DNA of 64,000 bases from Gimesia sp. (GTDB taxonomy: Bacteria; Planctomycetota; Planctomycetia; Planctomycetales; Planctomycetaceae): the NCBI GenBank assembly GCA_002706765.1, contig PAJV01000004.1:67408-131407 (forward strand), written 5' to 3'. This document shows, one piece after another, positions 1 to 8,786 of this stretch. The position numbers and the translations under genes are program-made. A model generated the notes under the pieces. The model was not told where the DNA came from and ran no database searches. It saw nothing but the letters and a program-made list of their open reading frames with translations. Each line of letters opens with the position of its first letter. The stretch's first letter is position 1.

Positions 1-1083
1 TCTAACGGGAAAGAAGAGCAGGGGGTCGAGATCACCCGTTTCCTGACCGGCCGTGATAAAAGCCAGATCAAATCGATAGAAGTCAAAGCCCCCAATGCAA
101 CGCGCAGCAAACGACTGCTGGTAACGCGGCTGGACGAAATGAAAATTGACGACAAACTCTATCAGTTCCAGTATCTCCCCTCGATCAAAGCCGCCCTGCT
201 CGAAGATCTCAACAAAAAGAATGCGGCAATCTCTGAAAAGCTGAGAGCCTCCAATGAAGAGTTCTGGGAAGAAATCCCCGCAGAGGAACAACGGAAATAT
301 GTCGATGAGTATAAAGAGTTCCTCGATAAAGTCGGCAAACATTTTGCAGCCTTCAATATGAAACTCTACGAAACGAAATACTTCCTGTTTTATACCGACA
401 TGCCCGCCAACCAGGTCGCCCCCTATCTGGTTCAACTCGACAAAATGAACGAACTGCTCGGCCAGTCATTCGGATTCAAACCGGGGCACAACATCTGGCG
501 CGGCAAAGCAGTGATCGTAGCGTTCCTCGCCAGGCCGGCGTTTCTCGAATTTGAAGAGCAGTTTTACAACCGCACGGAAACCGGTAACGCGATCGGCCTC
601 TGTCATTCACACGGCGATGGAAAAGTCATCGTCTCCTGTTATCGCGGCAATGACCCTAACTTCTTCGGAGCCGTTCTTGTCCACGAAACCGCACACGGCT
701 ACATTCACCGTTACAAATCGACCGTGAACATTCCCACGTGGATCAACGAAGGCATCGCCGACTGGATCGCCATGATGGTCGTTCCCAGTTCCAAAGAAGT
801 CCGTTTCCGCCAGACCGAAGCCGCCGCCCGCCTGAAGCAGGTGCAGACGTTTGGCGGACAGTTCTTCAATAACGAGCGCCTCGACAGCTGGCAGTACGGC
901 TCCGCGAGTGCGATCATTCAGCTCATGCTCAAAGCCAGCCCGGAACAGTTCAAACTCTTCTTCAACGGCATCAAGGAAGGCCTCACCTGGCAGGACAGCC
1001 TGCAACGCGCCTACGGCTTAACCGTCGACCAACTCAGCCAGGCCTACGGCCGCACCATCGGCATCCCGGCACTGACTCCGTAG
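1..1083 (+). CDS. Putative HExxH zinc metallopeptidase-like protein (5' end outside window)
   Basis: The reading frame is open from the first base of the window, so this is the C-terminal part of a longer protein; the first internal ATG at 139 is not a convincing start. A HETAH motif (HExxH zinc-peptidase signature) at about bases 685-699 is followed about 20 residues later by WINEGIADW, the downstream glutamate arrangement seen in gluzincin-type and DUF1570-like planctomycete proteins. The preceding 200 residues are charged and largely helical. Substrate and location are unknown, and the signal peptide, if any, lies upstream. It is followed directly by mobile-element debris. The peptidase assignment rests on motif spacing only. 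Confidence 0.6.
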   Translation, partial: SNGKEEQGVEITRFLTGRDKSQIKSIEVKAPNATRSKRLLVTRLDEMKIDDKLYQFQYLPSIKAALLEDLNKKNAAISEKLRASNEEFWEEIPAEEQRKYVDEYKEFLDKVGKHFAAFNMKLYETKYFLFYTDMPANQVAPYLVQLDKMNELLGQSFGFKPGHNIWRGKAVIVAFLARPAFLEFEEQFYNRTETGNAIGLCHSHGDGKVIVSCYRGNDPNFFGAVLVHETAHGYIHRYKSTVNIPTWINEGIADWIAMMVVPSSKEVRFRQTEAAARLKQVQTFGGQFFNNERLDSWQYGSASAIIQLMLKASPEQFKLFFNGIKEGLTWQDSLQRAYGLTVDQLSQAYGRTIGIPALTP

Positions 1084-1097
1084 GAAACTGAATCAGA

Positions 1098-1226
1098 CAA
1101 GAGCCCGCTGGTATGTAAGCAACGGAGAATAGACTGATCCTGATTTACCGGCAATTCATGGTCTACCCTGGGAATTCTTTGGTTAATTACAACAACAGTG
1201 ATAGACGATAGGAGCCCGGCAGCAAA
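1098..1226 (+). pseudogene. Truncated 3' fragment of a RAYT transposase gene
   Basis: This stretch is a diverged copy of bases 3310-3438, the 3' end and downstream flank of the intact RAYT gene. The match runs through the same C-terminal codons (IHGLPWEFFG then stop), the same post-stop sequence, and on into the REP-like sequence at about 1242. In the coding frame there is an early TAG after the codons for ARWYVSNGE, so it cannot be functional. Its 5' portion is missing, and its 3' flank runs straight into the left inverted repeat of the IS element. It is a remnant of a second RAYT unit. Confidence 0.85.
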
Positions 1227-1256
1227 CACTGTCGGACAAGCCCAATACTGTTCGGC
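1227..1256 (+). repeat. Left terminal inverted repeat of the IS
   Basis: Begins CACTGTCGGACAAGCC and is the exact reverse complement of 2714-2743 over 30 bp. Pairing stops at 1257/2713 and at 1226/2744. Confidence 0.9.
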
Positions 1257-1432
1257 TCACCGTTTGCTGTTGCTCTTAAATTTATAGATTCAATTGTGTA
1301 AGGGGGTGTAATCGAATCTTAGATTGTATTTATTCTGGATTTGAAAATTCAGGCCCACTGCCGAATCGTGTGCAACGCGCAGCGTGCAACATCTCGTCAC
1401 CAACCGTCAAACGTCGGGCGAGAGGTCCCGCT

Positions 1433-2653
1433 TCATATGGTTTCGTGGATTTGAAGACGATTGAGATGATTCATCAAATCGTCTTCATCTGCTAACCCGC
1501 TGAAATAAAAGCACAGCATTTCATAGGTTCGCAACGTCGGTTTGCGGCCCGTGATCAGGCTGATCAGCAGGCAGGCAATCATGGCACAGTAGGTCTGGAT
1601 TTGAATTCCCTGCGGGTGCTGACTCAACAGGTGGCGACAGCCGAGTACATGTTTTAGAAAACGAAAGAACAATTCAATTTGCCAGCGATGCTGATACATC
1701 AACGCGACAATCTCAGCAGGAACATCCAGCAGATTGGTCGCCACCACCAGATCCTGCGTCGCTCCTTCGCGCCGCCGTCCCCCGCGCTTGGGATGAGGGG
1801 TGACTCTCACGGTGATCCGTCGTACTGTATGATCAGGGTGTTCGATTCTTTGGGACTTGGGAGAGCCCAGATGTCCGATCTGATCTTGCAGCACGCCGGC
1901 TGACTCTGCTTCTTCCGTTAATGCGCGAGATTCCTCTTCCACAAAAATATGATCAGCACGAATCCGGCAGACATAACTGCTGCCTGCGTTCACAATGGCA
2001 TTAAACAGGGCATATTTTTCATAAGCACGGTCCAGAACGTAGCAGCGGTCTTTGTCTAAGACTTTGGTCAGCATTGATTTTTCATTGGTTTCTTTTTTGC
2101 CGGTCGCATCTGTCAGGTCCATCCGTACCGGAATTCCCCGGAGTATTTCAAAATGCGTATGCAACTGCCAGCCTTTGTCATGGCGGGTCGAAAAACAGGC
2201 TTGAGTGATCTGTGGTAATTTTTTGAGTAAGGTGCCATCTACGGCAGTCAGGGTCTGAGACAGATCCTGTAAGCGTCGATCCTGGGGAGGTGGTGCAGGC
2301 AGTTTCTCAATCAGTTCACCGAGAATTTCTTTCAGTAATTCCGGATCAAAGACACGGACCGCTTCAGACAACGATCCCAGTGAAGAGCGGGGGCATCCCA
2401 GCTTCCGCTGAACTTTTTTGAGCTCGCTCGCCTGCTGTAAACCCCGTAGGGATGTGACAATCGGATTAAACAGGTAAAGCAACTGCAGCGCACAATATTG
2501 ATCGTAAAACAGTTCCCGGTTGCCCGCTTTGTCACGCTCGGTTCCATTGGAACGCAGACGTTTAAACAGTGGTAGAACCCGATCCAGATATTTAAGACCC
2601 GTGATATCTGAATCTTGGATGTTTTTCGTGGGTTTCGTTTTTTTCTTGGCCAT
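1433..2653 (-). CDS. IS4-family DDE transposase
   Basis: Cuts and joins the ends of the surrounding IS. The 406-residue protein has the DDE catalytic set of the IS4/transposase DDE_Tnp_1 fold: D139 in TAVDGTLL, D208 in YVLDRAYEKY, and E327 in the YREK-like stretch YQHRWQIELFFRFLK. The N-terminus is lysine-rich (MAKKKTKPTK), typical of the DNA-binding end. It starts with ATG close to the right inverted repeat and fills most of the element. No internal stop or frameshift is seen, so it is probably functional. Confidence 0.93.
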   Translation of the reverse strand: MAKKKTKPTKNIQDSDITGLKYLDRVLPLFKRLRSNGTERDKAGNRELFYDQYCALQLLYLFNPIVTSLRGLQQASELKKVQRKLGCPRSSLGSLSEAVRVFDPELLKEILGELIEKLPAPPPQDRRLQDLSQTLTAVDGTLLKKLPQITQACFSTRHDKGWQLHTHFEILRGIPVRMDLTDATGKKETNEKSMLTKVLDKDRCYVLDRAYEKYALFNAIVNAGSSYVCRIRADHIFVEEESRALTEEAESAGVLQDQIGHLGSPKSQRIEHPDHTVRRITVRVTPHPKRGGRRREGATQDLVVATNLLDVPAEIVALMYQHRWQIELFFRFLKHVLGCRHLLSQHPQGIQIQTYCAMIACLLISLITGRKPTLRTYEMLCFYFSGLADEDDLMNHLNRLQIHETI

Positions 2654-2713
2654 GGTAACCCCTGTCGTTTTGGCAGTATTCTACACTTACCTGAGACAGT
2701 GCGCAAATTCCGT

Positions 2714-2743
2714 GCCGAACAGTATTGGGCTTGTCCGACAGTG
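2714..2743 (-). repeat. Right terminal inverted repeat of the IS
   Basis: Exact reverse complement of 1227-1256. It ends GGCTTGTCCGACAGTG immediately before the upstream flank of the RAYT gene. Confidence 0.9.
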
Positions 2744-2819
2744 CTGATATATCACGCGCACCATTCATATCAATAGCCCATAAGATTGTACTATTTCAGA
2801 TCCAGTTCAGCACCAGAAC

Positions 2820-3398
2820 ATGCCAACTCACCGAAAACAAATCAGACATTATCACGAGCCCGGTGATTGCCATGAGTTGACGTTTTCCTGCTTCAAAAGA
2901 AAACCGTTGCTGACAAATCCGGTCTGGATTAATATGATATGTCAGTCGATAGACCGGGCATTAATCCGGCATCATTTCAATCTGATCGCATTCGTGATCA
3001 TGCCGGAACATTTACACTTACTCGTCTATCCTACAACACACGAATGTAAAATTGACCGGTTCCTGGCTGCGATCAAACGTCCATTTTCCTATCGGATTAA
3101 AGAACTGCTGATAGAACAACAACACCCATTATTGACAGAGCTGACGATCAGAACTCGGCCGGGAATAACATCCTTTCGATTCTGGCTGGAAGGGCCCGGA
3201 TACGATCGAAATTTCTTCACCAGGGAAGCCGTTGAATCAGCGGTCAACTATCTTCACCTCAATCCGGTAAAACGAAATCTGGTCACTGAATGCAGAGAGT
3301 GGAAATATTCAAGTGCCCGCTGGCATGAAAGCAATGGTAAATTGATTGATCCTGAATTGCCGGCAATTCATGGTCTACCCTGGGAATTCTTTGGTTAA
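2820..3398 (+). CDS. REP-associated tyrosine transposase (RAYT, Y1_Tnp/IS200-like)
   Basis: A single-strand DNA transposase-like nuclease of the HUH superfamily; RAYTs bind and mobilise REP hairpins. The 192-residue protein has the family signature FVIMPEHLHLLVYPT, in which H-L-H is the HUH metal site, and the C-terminal pattern AVNYLHLNPVKRNLV followed by EWKYSSARWHE, which closely matches planctomycete and proteobacterial RAYTs. The start ATG is at 2820. A REP-like hairpin lies 40 bp downstream and related half-sites lie upstream in the right end of the IS. A second decayed copy of the 3' end sits at 1098-1226. Confidence 0.9.
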   Translation: MPTHRKQIRHYHEPGDCHELTFSCFKRKPLLTNPVWINMICQSIDRALIRHHFNLIAFVIMPEHLHLLVYPTTHECKIDRFLAAIKRPFSYRIKELLIEQQHPLLTELTIRTRPGITSFRFWLEGPGYDRNFFTREAVESAVNYLHLNPVKRNLVTECREWKYSSARWHESNGKLIDPELPAIHGLPWEFFG

Positions 3399-3438
3399 TT
3401 ACAACAACAGTGATAGACTATAGGAGCCCGGTAGCAAA

Positions 3439-3461
3439 CACAGTCGGACAAGCCGACAGTG
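3439..3461 (+). repeat. REP-like palindrome downstream of RAYT
   Basis: CACAGTCGG and CCGACAGTG form a 9-bp stem with one mismatch around the loop ACAAG. Its position just after a RAYT gene is typical of REP sequences handled by that enzyme. The same sequence makes up the outer end of the IS inverted repeats. Confidence 0.6.
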
Positions 3462-3517
3462 GCACACCTGAGTGAATATTGTAGTCGATTAAGCAAGGGT
3501 TCGACTGGATTGGTAAC

Positions 3518-4702
3518 ATGTTAATCAGACAAACATCGACGAAGCATCAGAGCATTGAACAGCCAGCACGATCCTGGTTCAGTTTTCGTACCATTTGCTC
3601 GTTGCTGTTAGTCGTTTTTGCCTTCGGTCTGGCTCCTTTTCTGTCTCAGCGCTGGCGGACAAAGTCGCTCGTCGAGTCCATTCGCAGTCATGGCGGTGAA
3701 GTTCGTATCGACCAGTATGCCTGTTATAATGGAGCCTGCTTCTACATTCCCCTGGCTGTCAGTGAAAGCTTAAGCAGGATAACCTATATCTCTTATGCCG
3801 GCTCGAACTCCTGCCCCGTCGACGACGCCTTTGTTGAATCGATGGAACATCAACCGTCGCTTTTCATACTGAAACTGGGAGACAGGAACCATCCGGCACG
3901 GATTACCGATCGTGGCTTTTCTGTAATGAAACAGTTCCCCAAACTTGCTTCACTTAGTTTAAATGGCACATCATTGACTGAATCCAGTTACAAAGAGCTG
4001 AGCCAATTCCCTTCACTCCGCTCTCTGACACTTTGCAATTTCGATTCTCATTCGGAACAGCTGCGCAGCATCTCACAATTGAAAAGGTTGAATTCCTTGA
4101 GTCTGACAGCTGTGAATATTTCAAATCGAGAGTTAGAACACATCTCTTCCCTCACCAATTTGAAATCAATTGGATTCAGTGGAACAACCATTGAGAAAGA
4201 CAGTTTTCGCAACTTGTCTAATATGAGCCAGCTCACCCTTATGTCCATCTATTTTTCGGAGTTTGATCCCGCCGAACTGAATTACCTGACTGCCCTGACA
4301 TCACTGCAGTGTCTCCGTTTGCTCGGGTCTACGATTAACGACACACATCTCAGGGAAACAGCGAAACTGTCTCAGCTGAGACAACTTCACCTGGAGGAGT
4401 CTGATATTTCTGACCAGGGATTGACCCATCTTACCGATCTGGAAAATCTGAATGTACTCTTTCTGAATCACACCGCGATCTCAGATGCAGGCGTCCAACA
4501 TCTGACGCAACTGAATAATTTACAGTATCTGCATTTAGGTCATACCAAAATCACCAGCCAGGTCATCAACAGTCTCTTAAATATGCCTCGACTGATCCGA
4601 GTCAGAGGCGTTGAGAAAGTATTAACTGAAGAGTCACTCCAAGCCCTGCAGGATGCCGGAATCGAAGTTGAGAGAGAAGGTTCCTATATCAAACTTCCCT
4701 GA
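3518..4702 (+). CDS. Leucine-rich-repeat protein with N-terminal membrane anchor
   Basis: The 394-residue protein has a cytoplasmic N-terminus of about 25 residues, one hydrophobic segment (about residues 27-45, ICSLLLVVFAFGLAPFL), and then a periplasmic-facing body. From about residue 140 to 370 it contains roughly nine LRRs of about 24 residues, with units such as LRQLHLEESDISDQGLTHL and LNVLFLNHTAISDAGVQHL. LRRs bind proteins or carbohydrates; no ligand can be named. Planctomycetes carry many such proteins. It follows the RAYT patch and is not in an obvious operon. Confidence 0.8.
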   Translation: MLIRQTSTKHQSIEQPARSWFSFRTICSLLLVVFAFGLAPFLSQRWRTKSLVESIRSHGGEVRIDQYACYNGACFYIPLAVSESLSRITYISYAGSNSCPVDDAFVESMEHQPSLFILKLGDRNHPARITDRGFSVMKQFPKLASLSLNGTSLTESSYKELSQFPSLRSLTLCNFDSHSEQLRSISQLKRLNSLSLTAVNISNRELEHISSLTNLKSIGFSGTTIEKDSFRNLSNMSQLTLMSIYFSEFDPAELNYLTALTSLQCLRLLGSTINDTHLRETAKLSQLRQLHLEESDISDQGLTHLTDLENLNVLFLNHTAISDAGVQHLTQLNNLQYLHLGHTKITSQVINSLLNMPRLIRVRGVEKVLTEESLQALQDAGIEVEREGSYIKLP

Positions 4703-4878
4703 TCAATAAAATGCGAGCATCACTCATTGAGCAATCCAGAATACTTCCCGGCTCAGCAAGTGACATTTCTCTTCTCCACCCCGGAAATCCGCATTTCCAC
4801 AGCATTTCGAATCACCTAAACTACGACCGCATTCAGTTTTCCTGATATCACTACATCCCATCCGAGAGTAAAAATTCC

Positions 4879-6177
4879 ATGTCGACCGTGGCTCCGCGTA
4901 TGAAACCCGAAGAAACGGATACGAAAAAAATCCGGGTCCTGGCCGCCGGCTTCATTGGCAATATTCTGGAATGGTACGACTTTGCCGTCTATGGATTTTT
5001 TGCTCCCACCATCGGCAAACTGTTTTTCCCCTCGGAAGATCCCCGGGTCTCGCTGATCGCCGCCTTCGGTGCCTTCGCTGCGGGCTTTCTGATGCGACCG
5101 GTGGGCGCCGTGCTGTTCGGTCATATCGGCGATCGCATCGGCCGTAAGAAAGCGCTGACCCTTTCAGTGTTGATGATGGCGATCCCCACCATGCTCGTGG
5201 GCATCCTTCCCACCCACGCCGAGATCGGTATGTACGCCACCATCATGATGGTCCTGCTTCGCATGATTCAGGGTGTTTCTGTCGGCGGGGAATATACCAG
5301 TTCGTTCGTGTTCCTCGTCGAACATGCGCCCGCCGGTCGCCGTGCCTTTTTTGGTGCCTGGAGCATGATCGGCGCCACCTGCGGCATTCTGCTTGGCTCC
5401 GCCGTCGGTGCGTTAATCAACACGTTTACCACGAATGAGCAACTCCTGGAGTGGGGCTGGCGGATTCCCTTCCTGGCTGGTGTGCTCGTCGCGTTCGTCG
5501 GTTATTTCATCCGGCATGGCATCCCCGATCAGCCGATTGCAGAAGAACTCTCTGAACAGGAAGCCTACTCACCTCTCAAACAGGCCTGGGCCAGCCATAA
5601 AACAGAACTGCTGCAGTCAGCCGGCCTGAATATGATGAACGCGGTCACCTTTTACACCGTCTTCATTTATCTCTCGACCTGGCTCGTGGAAGAAGTAGGC
5701 GAAACCCGCGCCGAGGCCCTCGACATCAACACTATCAGCATGGCCGCTTTAACGGTGCTGGTTCCGCTTGCAGCGATCCTCGCTGATAAATACGGGCGAA
5801 AACCACTACTGCTGATCGGCGCCGCCGGCGTGACTCTGTTTTCATATCCCCTGTTATGGCTGATGCACCATCATCAGTATCAGATGATCCTCGCCGGGCA
5901 GATCGGCTTTGCCCTGCTCGTCGCCTGTTTCGCCGGTGCCATTCCCGCCACGATTACTGAACTCTTCAGCCGCGGCGTGCGTGTCAGTGCAGCCAGTGTA
6001 AGCTATAACATCCCCTTCGCCATCTTCGGAGGGACCGCCCCCATGGTCGCCGCCTGGCTCGTTCATTCGACCGGAAACCCGCTCTCCATCGCCTGGTACC
6101 TCTCCGGCATCGCCGCGATTTCCTTCTGTATCACACTCACGGTCAAAGAAACCCGCCACAATTCGCTGGAGGAGTGA
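4879..6177 (+). CDS. MFS transporter, metabolite:H+ symporter (MHS) family
   Basis: A 432-residue inner-membrane secondary transporter with about 12 hydrophobic segments. The N-terminal signature GNILEWYDFAVYGFFAP and the loop 2-3 motif GHIGDRIGRKKALTLS place it in the metabolite:H+ symporter group with ProP, KgtP, ShiA and citrate carriers. The second half carries the repeat DKYGRKPLL. The substrate (an organic acid or a compatible solute) cannot be decided from sequence alone. It stops 10 bp before the convergent FecR/LamG gene. Start is the ATG at 4879. Confidence 0.88.
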   Translation: MSTVAPRMKPEETDTKKIRVLAAGFIGNILEWYDFAVYGFFAPTIGKLFFPSEDPRVSLIAAFGAFAAGFLMRPVGAVLFGHIGDRIGRKKALTLSVLMMAIPTMLVGILPTHAEIGMYATIMMVLLRMIQGVSVGGEYTSSFVFLVEHAPAGRRAFFGAWSMIGATCGILLGSAVGALINTFTTNEQLLEWGWRIPFLAGVLVAFVGYFIRHGIPDQPIAEELSEQEAYSPLKQAWASHKTELLQSAGLNMMNAVTFYTVFIYLSTWLVEEVGETRAEALDINTISMAALTVLVPLAAILADKYGRKPLLLIGAAGVTLFSYPLLWLMHHHQYQMILAGQIGFALLVACFAGAIPATITELFSRGVRVSAASVSYNIPFAIFGGTAPMVAAWLVHSTGNPLSIAWYLSGIAAISFCITLTVKETRHNSLEE

Positions 6178-6186
6178 GCGAAAATC

Positions 6187-7890
6187 TCACAGCACCGGTT
6201 TCCCGGTCTCCGCGGAGAATTTCATCTTCTGCCCTTTGTTGAGCAGCAGAAATTCTCCCTGTTGTTCCTGGCGCAGGAACTCGTTTAACTGGCCGTCGAA
6301 ATAATCTTTACCTGCTTTGAAGAGGTCATAGTGAGTGGCGATGGTGTTCGCATCGAGGGCATAGTCGTAGAAGGCGACTTCGTCGATCACGCCGCTGAAC
6401 GGTTCCCGGCCGATCAAAGCTTCCGAGTCGCCAGAGATCAGATTGCCGATGACTGCGGGTGCTGCACCGCCGCTGATGATCATTGTCCCCACCGGGAAGC
6501 GATGGCTCATCCGTAAAACGCCATCAATATAAATGGCTTTCTCCCCGGTCCAGCCATTATAGGTGGCGACAATATGATGGGGTTTTCCGTCGCGGATCTC
6601 GGCCAGTGTCGGTCGGCCCTCTTTTCCGTCCAGAGGCATATCCAGTTCGCTGTATCCCAGGCCGGACAGATACAGTCCGAACGACAGACAGGGGCCGTTG
6701 CCTGTCCTGGGAATCTGGGTGATGTCGGCTTTGTCATCATTCTGAAAGCTGAGCAGAATCCGATAGCTGCCATCCTCTTTACGAAAGATCTCGTCGTAAT
6801 CAAAGGGGGCTTTCACTTGTGGTTCGCTCGGAGTTTTCCATTCCGAAATCAGCAGCGTTTCAATCGTAATTCCCGTCGAAACAGAATAGTCACCCGTGCC
6901 GACTTCTCTGCCGCCACCATTGCCCAGCAGCAGACTGGCGTCCGGTCGGTTATTGAACCGCATGGCGCCCGCTCCCACGAGACCGGGGACCAGTTTTGCA
7001 TTGTTCCCGACGCGCACCGCATGATTACCCATCTGATCCATGAGGGGTTCTGCAGCAGATTGATCGAAATTCCAGAAAAAGCGGGGCAGGCGGCCCCGGG
7101 CTTTGACTTCCACCTGGCCATCCAGCACATGCACGAAGGTCTCAGAGGCTTCGTTCACGCTGACTTCGTATTCGGTTCCCCGATCGATCAACTCGATCCC
7201 CGGGGTCTCCAGCCGAAACAGTTCCCGGCGGTCCGAACGCTGTGTCGACACACTGCCGGAAAACAGCGTTCCCTGATCCTTCCGCTCGAATCCGAACAGG
7301 GACGGACTGGCGACATTAATATCTGCACCGCCGGAAAAGGCGAATTCCACCTGGCCTGAAGTCACTTTCACCGTGCCGGGCTGAAAATGATCCGTAAGGG
7401 CAGGGCGGTCTCCCAGCAGTTCCCACCGGGCACGGGCCATCTGGTTGACCGAAGCCACTTCTTCGGGAGGCACCGCACTTTCATCAAAATAATATTGCGA
7501 CTGTTCCTGCATGGTAATCACAGGCTCGTGCAGCAGTTTCAGATCTCCCCAGATCAGGTAGCTCCCCACCGCTCCCAGGCAGATGGCAGTACAGACGATC
7601 GGGATCAACATCACCAGATAACCCCGATCGGTCTCTGCGGAGGTCACTTCAGCGGGTTGGATGGTAGCAGCGGTTGCTCCTGTTTCAGGCGATTGTAATA
7701 ACTGTGATTGTGCCGTTCCTGCCAGGCCAATATGTACAAAAACATAATTCAGATATTCACGTCGGTACTGCGGATGTGCCGTCAGCAGACCTTCCAGCGT
7801 TTCCAGTTCCGCTTCAGTAATGTTTCCCGAACACTGGGCGTCGGCCAGTTCCAGAATCTGTTCTCGAATATCAGGGGCAGGATCTGTCAC
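6187..7890 (-). CDS. FecR-domain / LamG-domain membrane protein (sigma-factor partner)
   Basis: A 567-residue protein probably acting as a cell-surface or anti-sigma-like partner of the ECF sigma factor encoded just upstream. Order: an N-terminal helical cytoplasmic region of about 90 residues (anti-sigma-like), one TM segment (about 92-115, VMLIPIVCTAICLGAVGSYL), a FecR-type domain (about 170-265, including FVHVLDGQVEVKARG), and a C-terminal concanavalin/LamG domain (about 270-520, with IYIDGVLRMSHRF and GVIDEVAFYDYAL). Its start overlaps the sigma-factor stop by 4 bp, indicating translational coupling. This sigma/FecR-LamG pairing is common in planctomycetes and often lies beside PSD1 operons, as here. 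Confidence 0.85.
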   Translation of the reverse strand: MTDPAPDIREQILELADAQCSGNITEAELETLEGLLTAHPQYRREYLNYVFVHIGLAGTAQSQLLQSPETGATAATIQPAEVTSAETDRGYLVMLIPIVCTAICLGAVGSYLIWGDLKLLHEPVITMQEQSQYYFDESAVPPEEVASVNQMARARWELLGDRPALTDHFQPGTVKVTSGQVEFAFSGGADINVASPSLFGFERKDQGTLFSGSVSTQRSDRRELFRLETPGIELIDRGTEYEVSVNEASETFVHVLDGQVEVKARGRLPRFFWNFDQSAAEPLMDQMGNHAVRVGNNAKLVPGLVGAGAMRFNNRPDASLLLGNGGGREVGTGDYSVSTGITIETLLISEWKTPSEPQVKAPFDYDEIFRKEDGSYRILLSFQNDDKADITQIPRTGNGPCLSFGLYLSGLGYSELDMPLDGKEGRPTLAEIRDGKPHHIVATYNGWTGEKAIYIDGVLRMSHRFPVGTMIISGGAAPAVIGNLISGDSEALIGREPFSGVIDEVAFYDYALDANTIATHYDLFKAGKDYFDGQLNEFLRQEQQGEFLLLNKGQKMKFSAETGKPVL

Positions 7891-8426
7891 GATGAAACCT
7901 CACTCGCAAGTCGCCGGTTGACGCATTCATACAACGCCCGCCGCAATTTCTTGATTGTTTTATAAATTGTGTGTACCGAACATTTCCCTCGCTCCGCCAG
8001 CGAAGCCGCCGTCTGTAGATCACCGTAATAGGCATCGAGCAGGTCCCGCTCGCGTTCGGTCAGTTTCTGCAGACATTGCGTGAGCGCTAACTGACGCTGG
8101 CTCTGTTCTTCAATCATCTGCGACACATCTTCCGCCAGCTCAGTCACGAGGGTATCGCTGAATAGCAGACGTTTGTTCTGAAATTTACGCCGGTATTTCC
8201 GAATCTGGTTAAATGCAATTCCATACGACCAGTTGAGGAAGCTGCGTTCCGGATCATACCGGGGGAATTCCTTCCAGAGGATGACACAGGTTTCCTGAAA
8301 TATATCTTCTGCAGCAACCACGTCGAGCACCAGCGCCAGGATATAGCCATACAGCTTACGGTCAACCCGGGAAAACTGGCGAAAAAACAGTTCGCGAGAG
8401 TCAGGTTGTTCTGTGGGATCGTTCAT
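7887..8426 (-). CDS. ECF-type sigma-70 family RNA polymerase sigma factor
   Basis: Directs RNA polymerase to a specialised regulon. Region 2 is visible in LVLDVVAAEDIFQETCVILW and SFLNWSYGIAFNQIRKYRRK, and region 4 near the C-terminus in LLDAYYGDLQTAASLAERG followed by a helix-turn-helix. I place the start at the ATG at 8426 (MNDPTEQPD), giving 179 residues, because the longer frame opens with TTG at 8477 and its extra 17 residues are not sigma-like. The gene overlaps the FecR/LamG gene by 4 bp. The PSD1 operon starts divergently 360 bp away and is a plausible regulon member. Confidence 0.9.
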   Translation of the reverse strand: MNDPTEQPDSRELFFRQFSRVDRKLYGYILALVLDVVAAEDIFQETCVILWKEFPRYDPERSFLNWSYGIAFNQIRKYRRKFQNKRLLFSDTLVTELAEDVSQMIEEQSQRQLALTQCLQKLTERERDLLDAYYGDLQTAASLAERGKCSVHTIYKTIKKLRRALYECVNRRLASEVSS

Positions 8427-8786
8427 GTTGCTGTAAAGTCTATCAATGGCAGGAGATTCGGGGAATCTTTGTCGCAAAAAGAAATCGGCACTGTAATGCC
8501 GGACGGCTCCCCCTTAGTAATATGTGGCGCTTCAGCAGCCGGATTGGTACCGGAAAACCAGTGAATCTTCGAATTTTCATCAAAAAACGAAAAGTTCTGG
8601 TACGAATTACAGTCCTGCCGCGCCATATACTTTATGAGGGCATTCCAGAATGACTTTCAGCCCTATTTACCAGCTACTCCCACCAGGAATCTATCAGTCG
8701 GTTATTATCGAAGCTTCTGTCAGGCGCAGTGAAAACGGGACTGACTGAAGGCAGCTCACTCTCTGAAAACAGATTGAAACGCGAAC
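8427..8786. other. Divergent intergenic region
   Basis: 360 bp between the sigma-factor gene (minus) and the first PSD1 gene (plus), so it must hold both promoters. No strong -35/-10 pair or hairpin was recognised. A TTG-initiated N-terminal extension of the sigma gene could reach to 8477. Confidence 0.5.

Larger units (their letters stand above)
1227..2743 (-). mobile_element. IS4-family insertion sequence, complete
   Basis: A 1.5-kb unit bounded by perfect 30-bp inverted repeats (1227-1256 and 2714-2743) encloses one full-length DDE transposase gene on the minus strand. No flanking target-site duplication is evident when the bases outside the two repeats are compared. The outer 16 bp of each repeat nearly match the REP-like palindrome downstream of the neighbouring RAYT gene. 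The element appears intact and possibly active. Confidence 0.85.

Noticed and set aside
1218..2753. Target-site duplication around the IS
   Set aside because: Bases just outside the two inverted repeats do not match each other in direct orientation.
6331..7698. Several plus-strand open frames of 60-260 residues opposite the FecR/LamG gene
   Set aside because: They are antisense shadows; the minus-strand protein has clear FecR, LamG and TM features.
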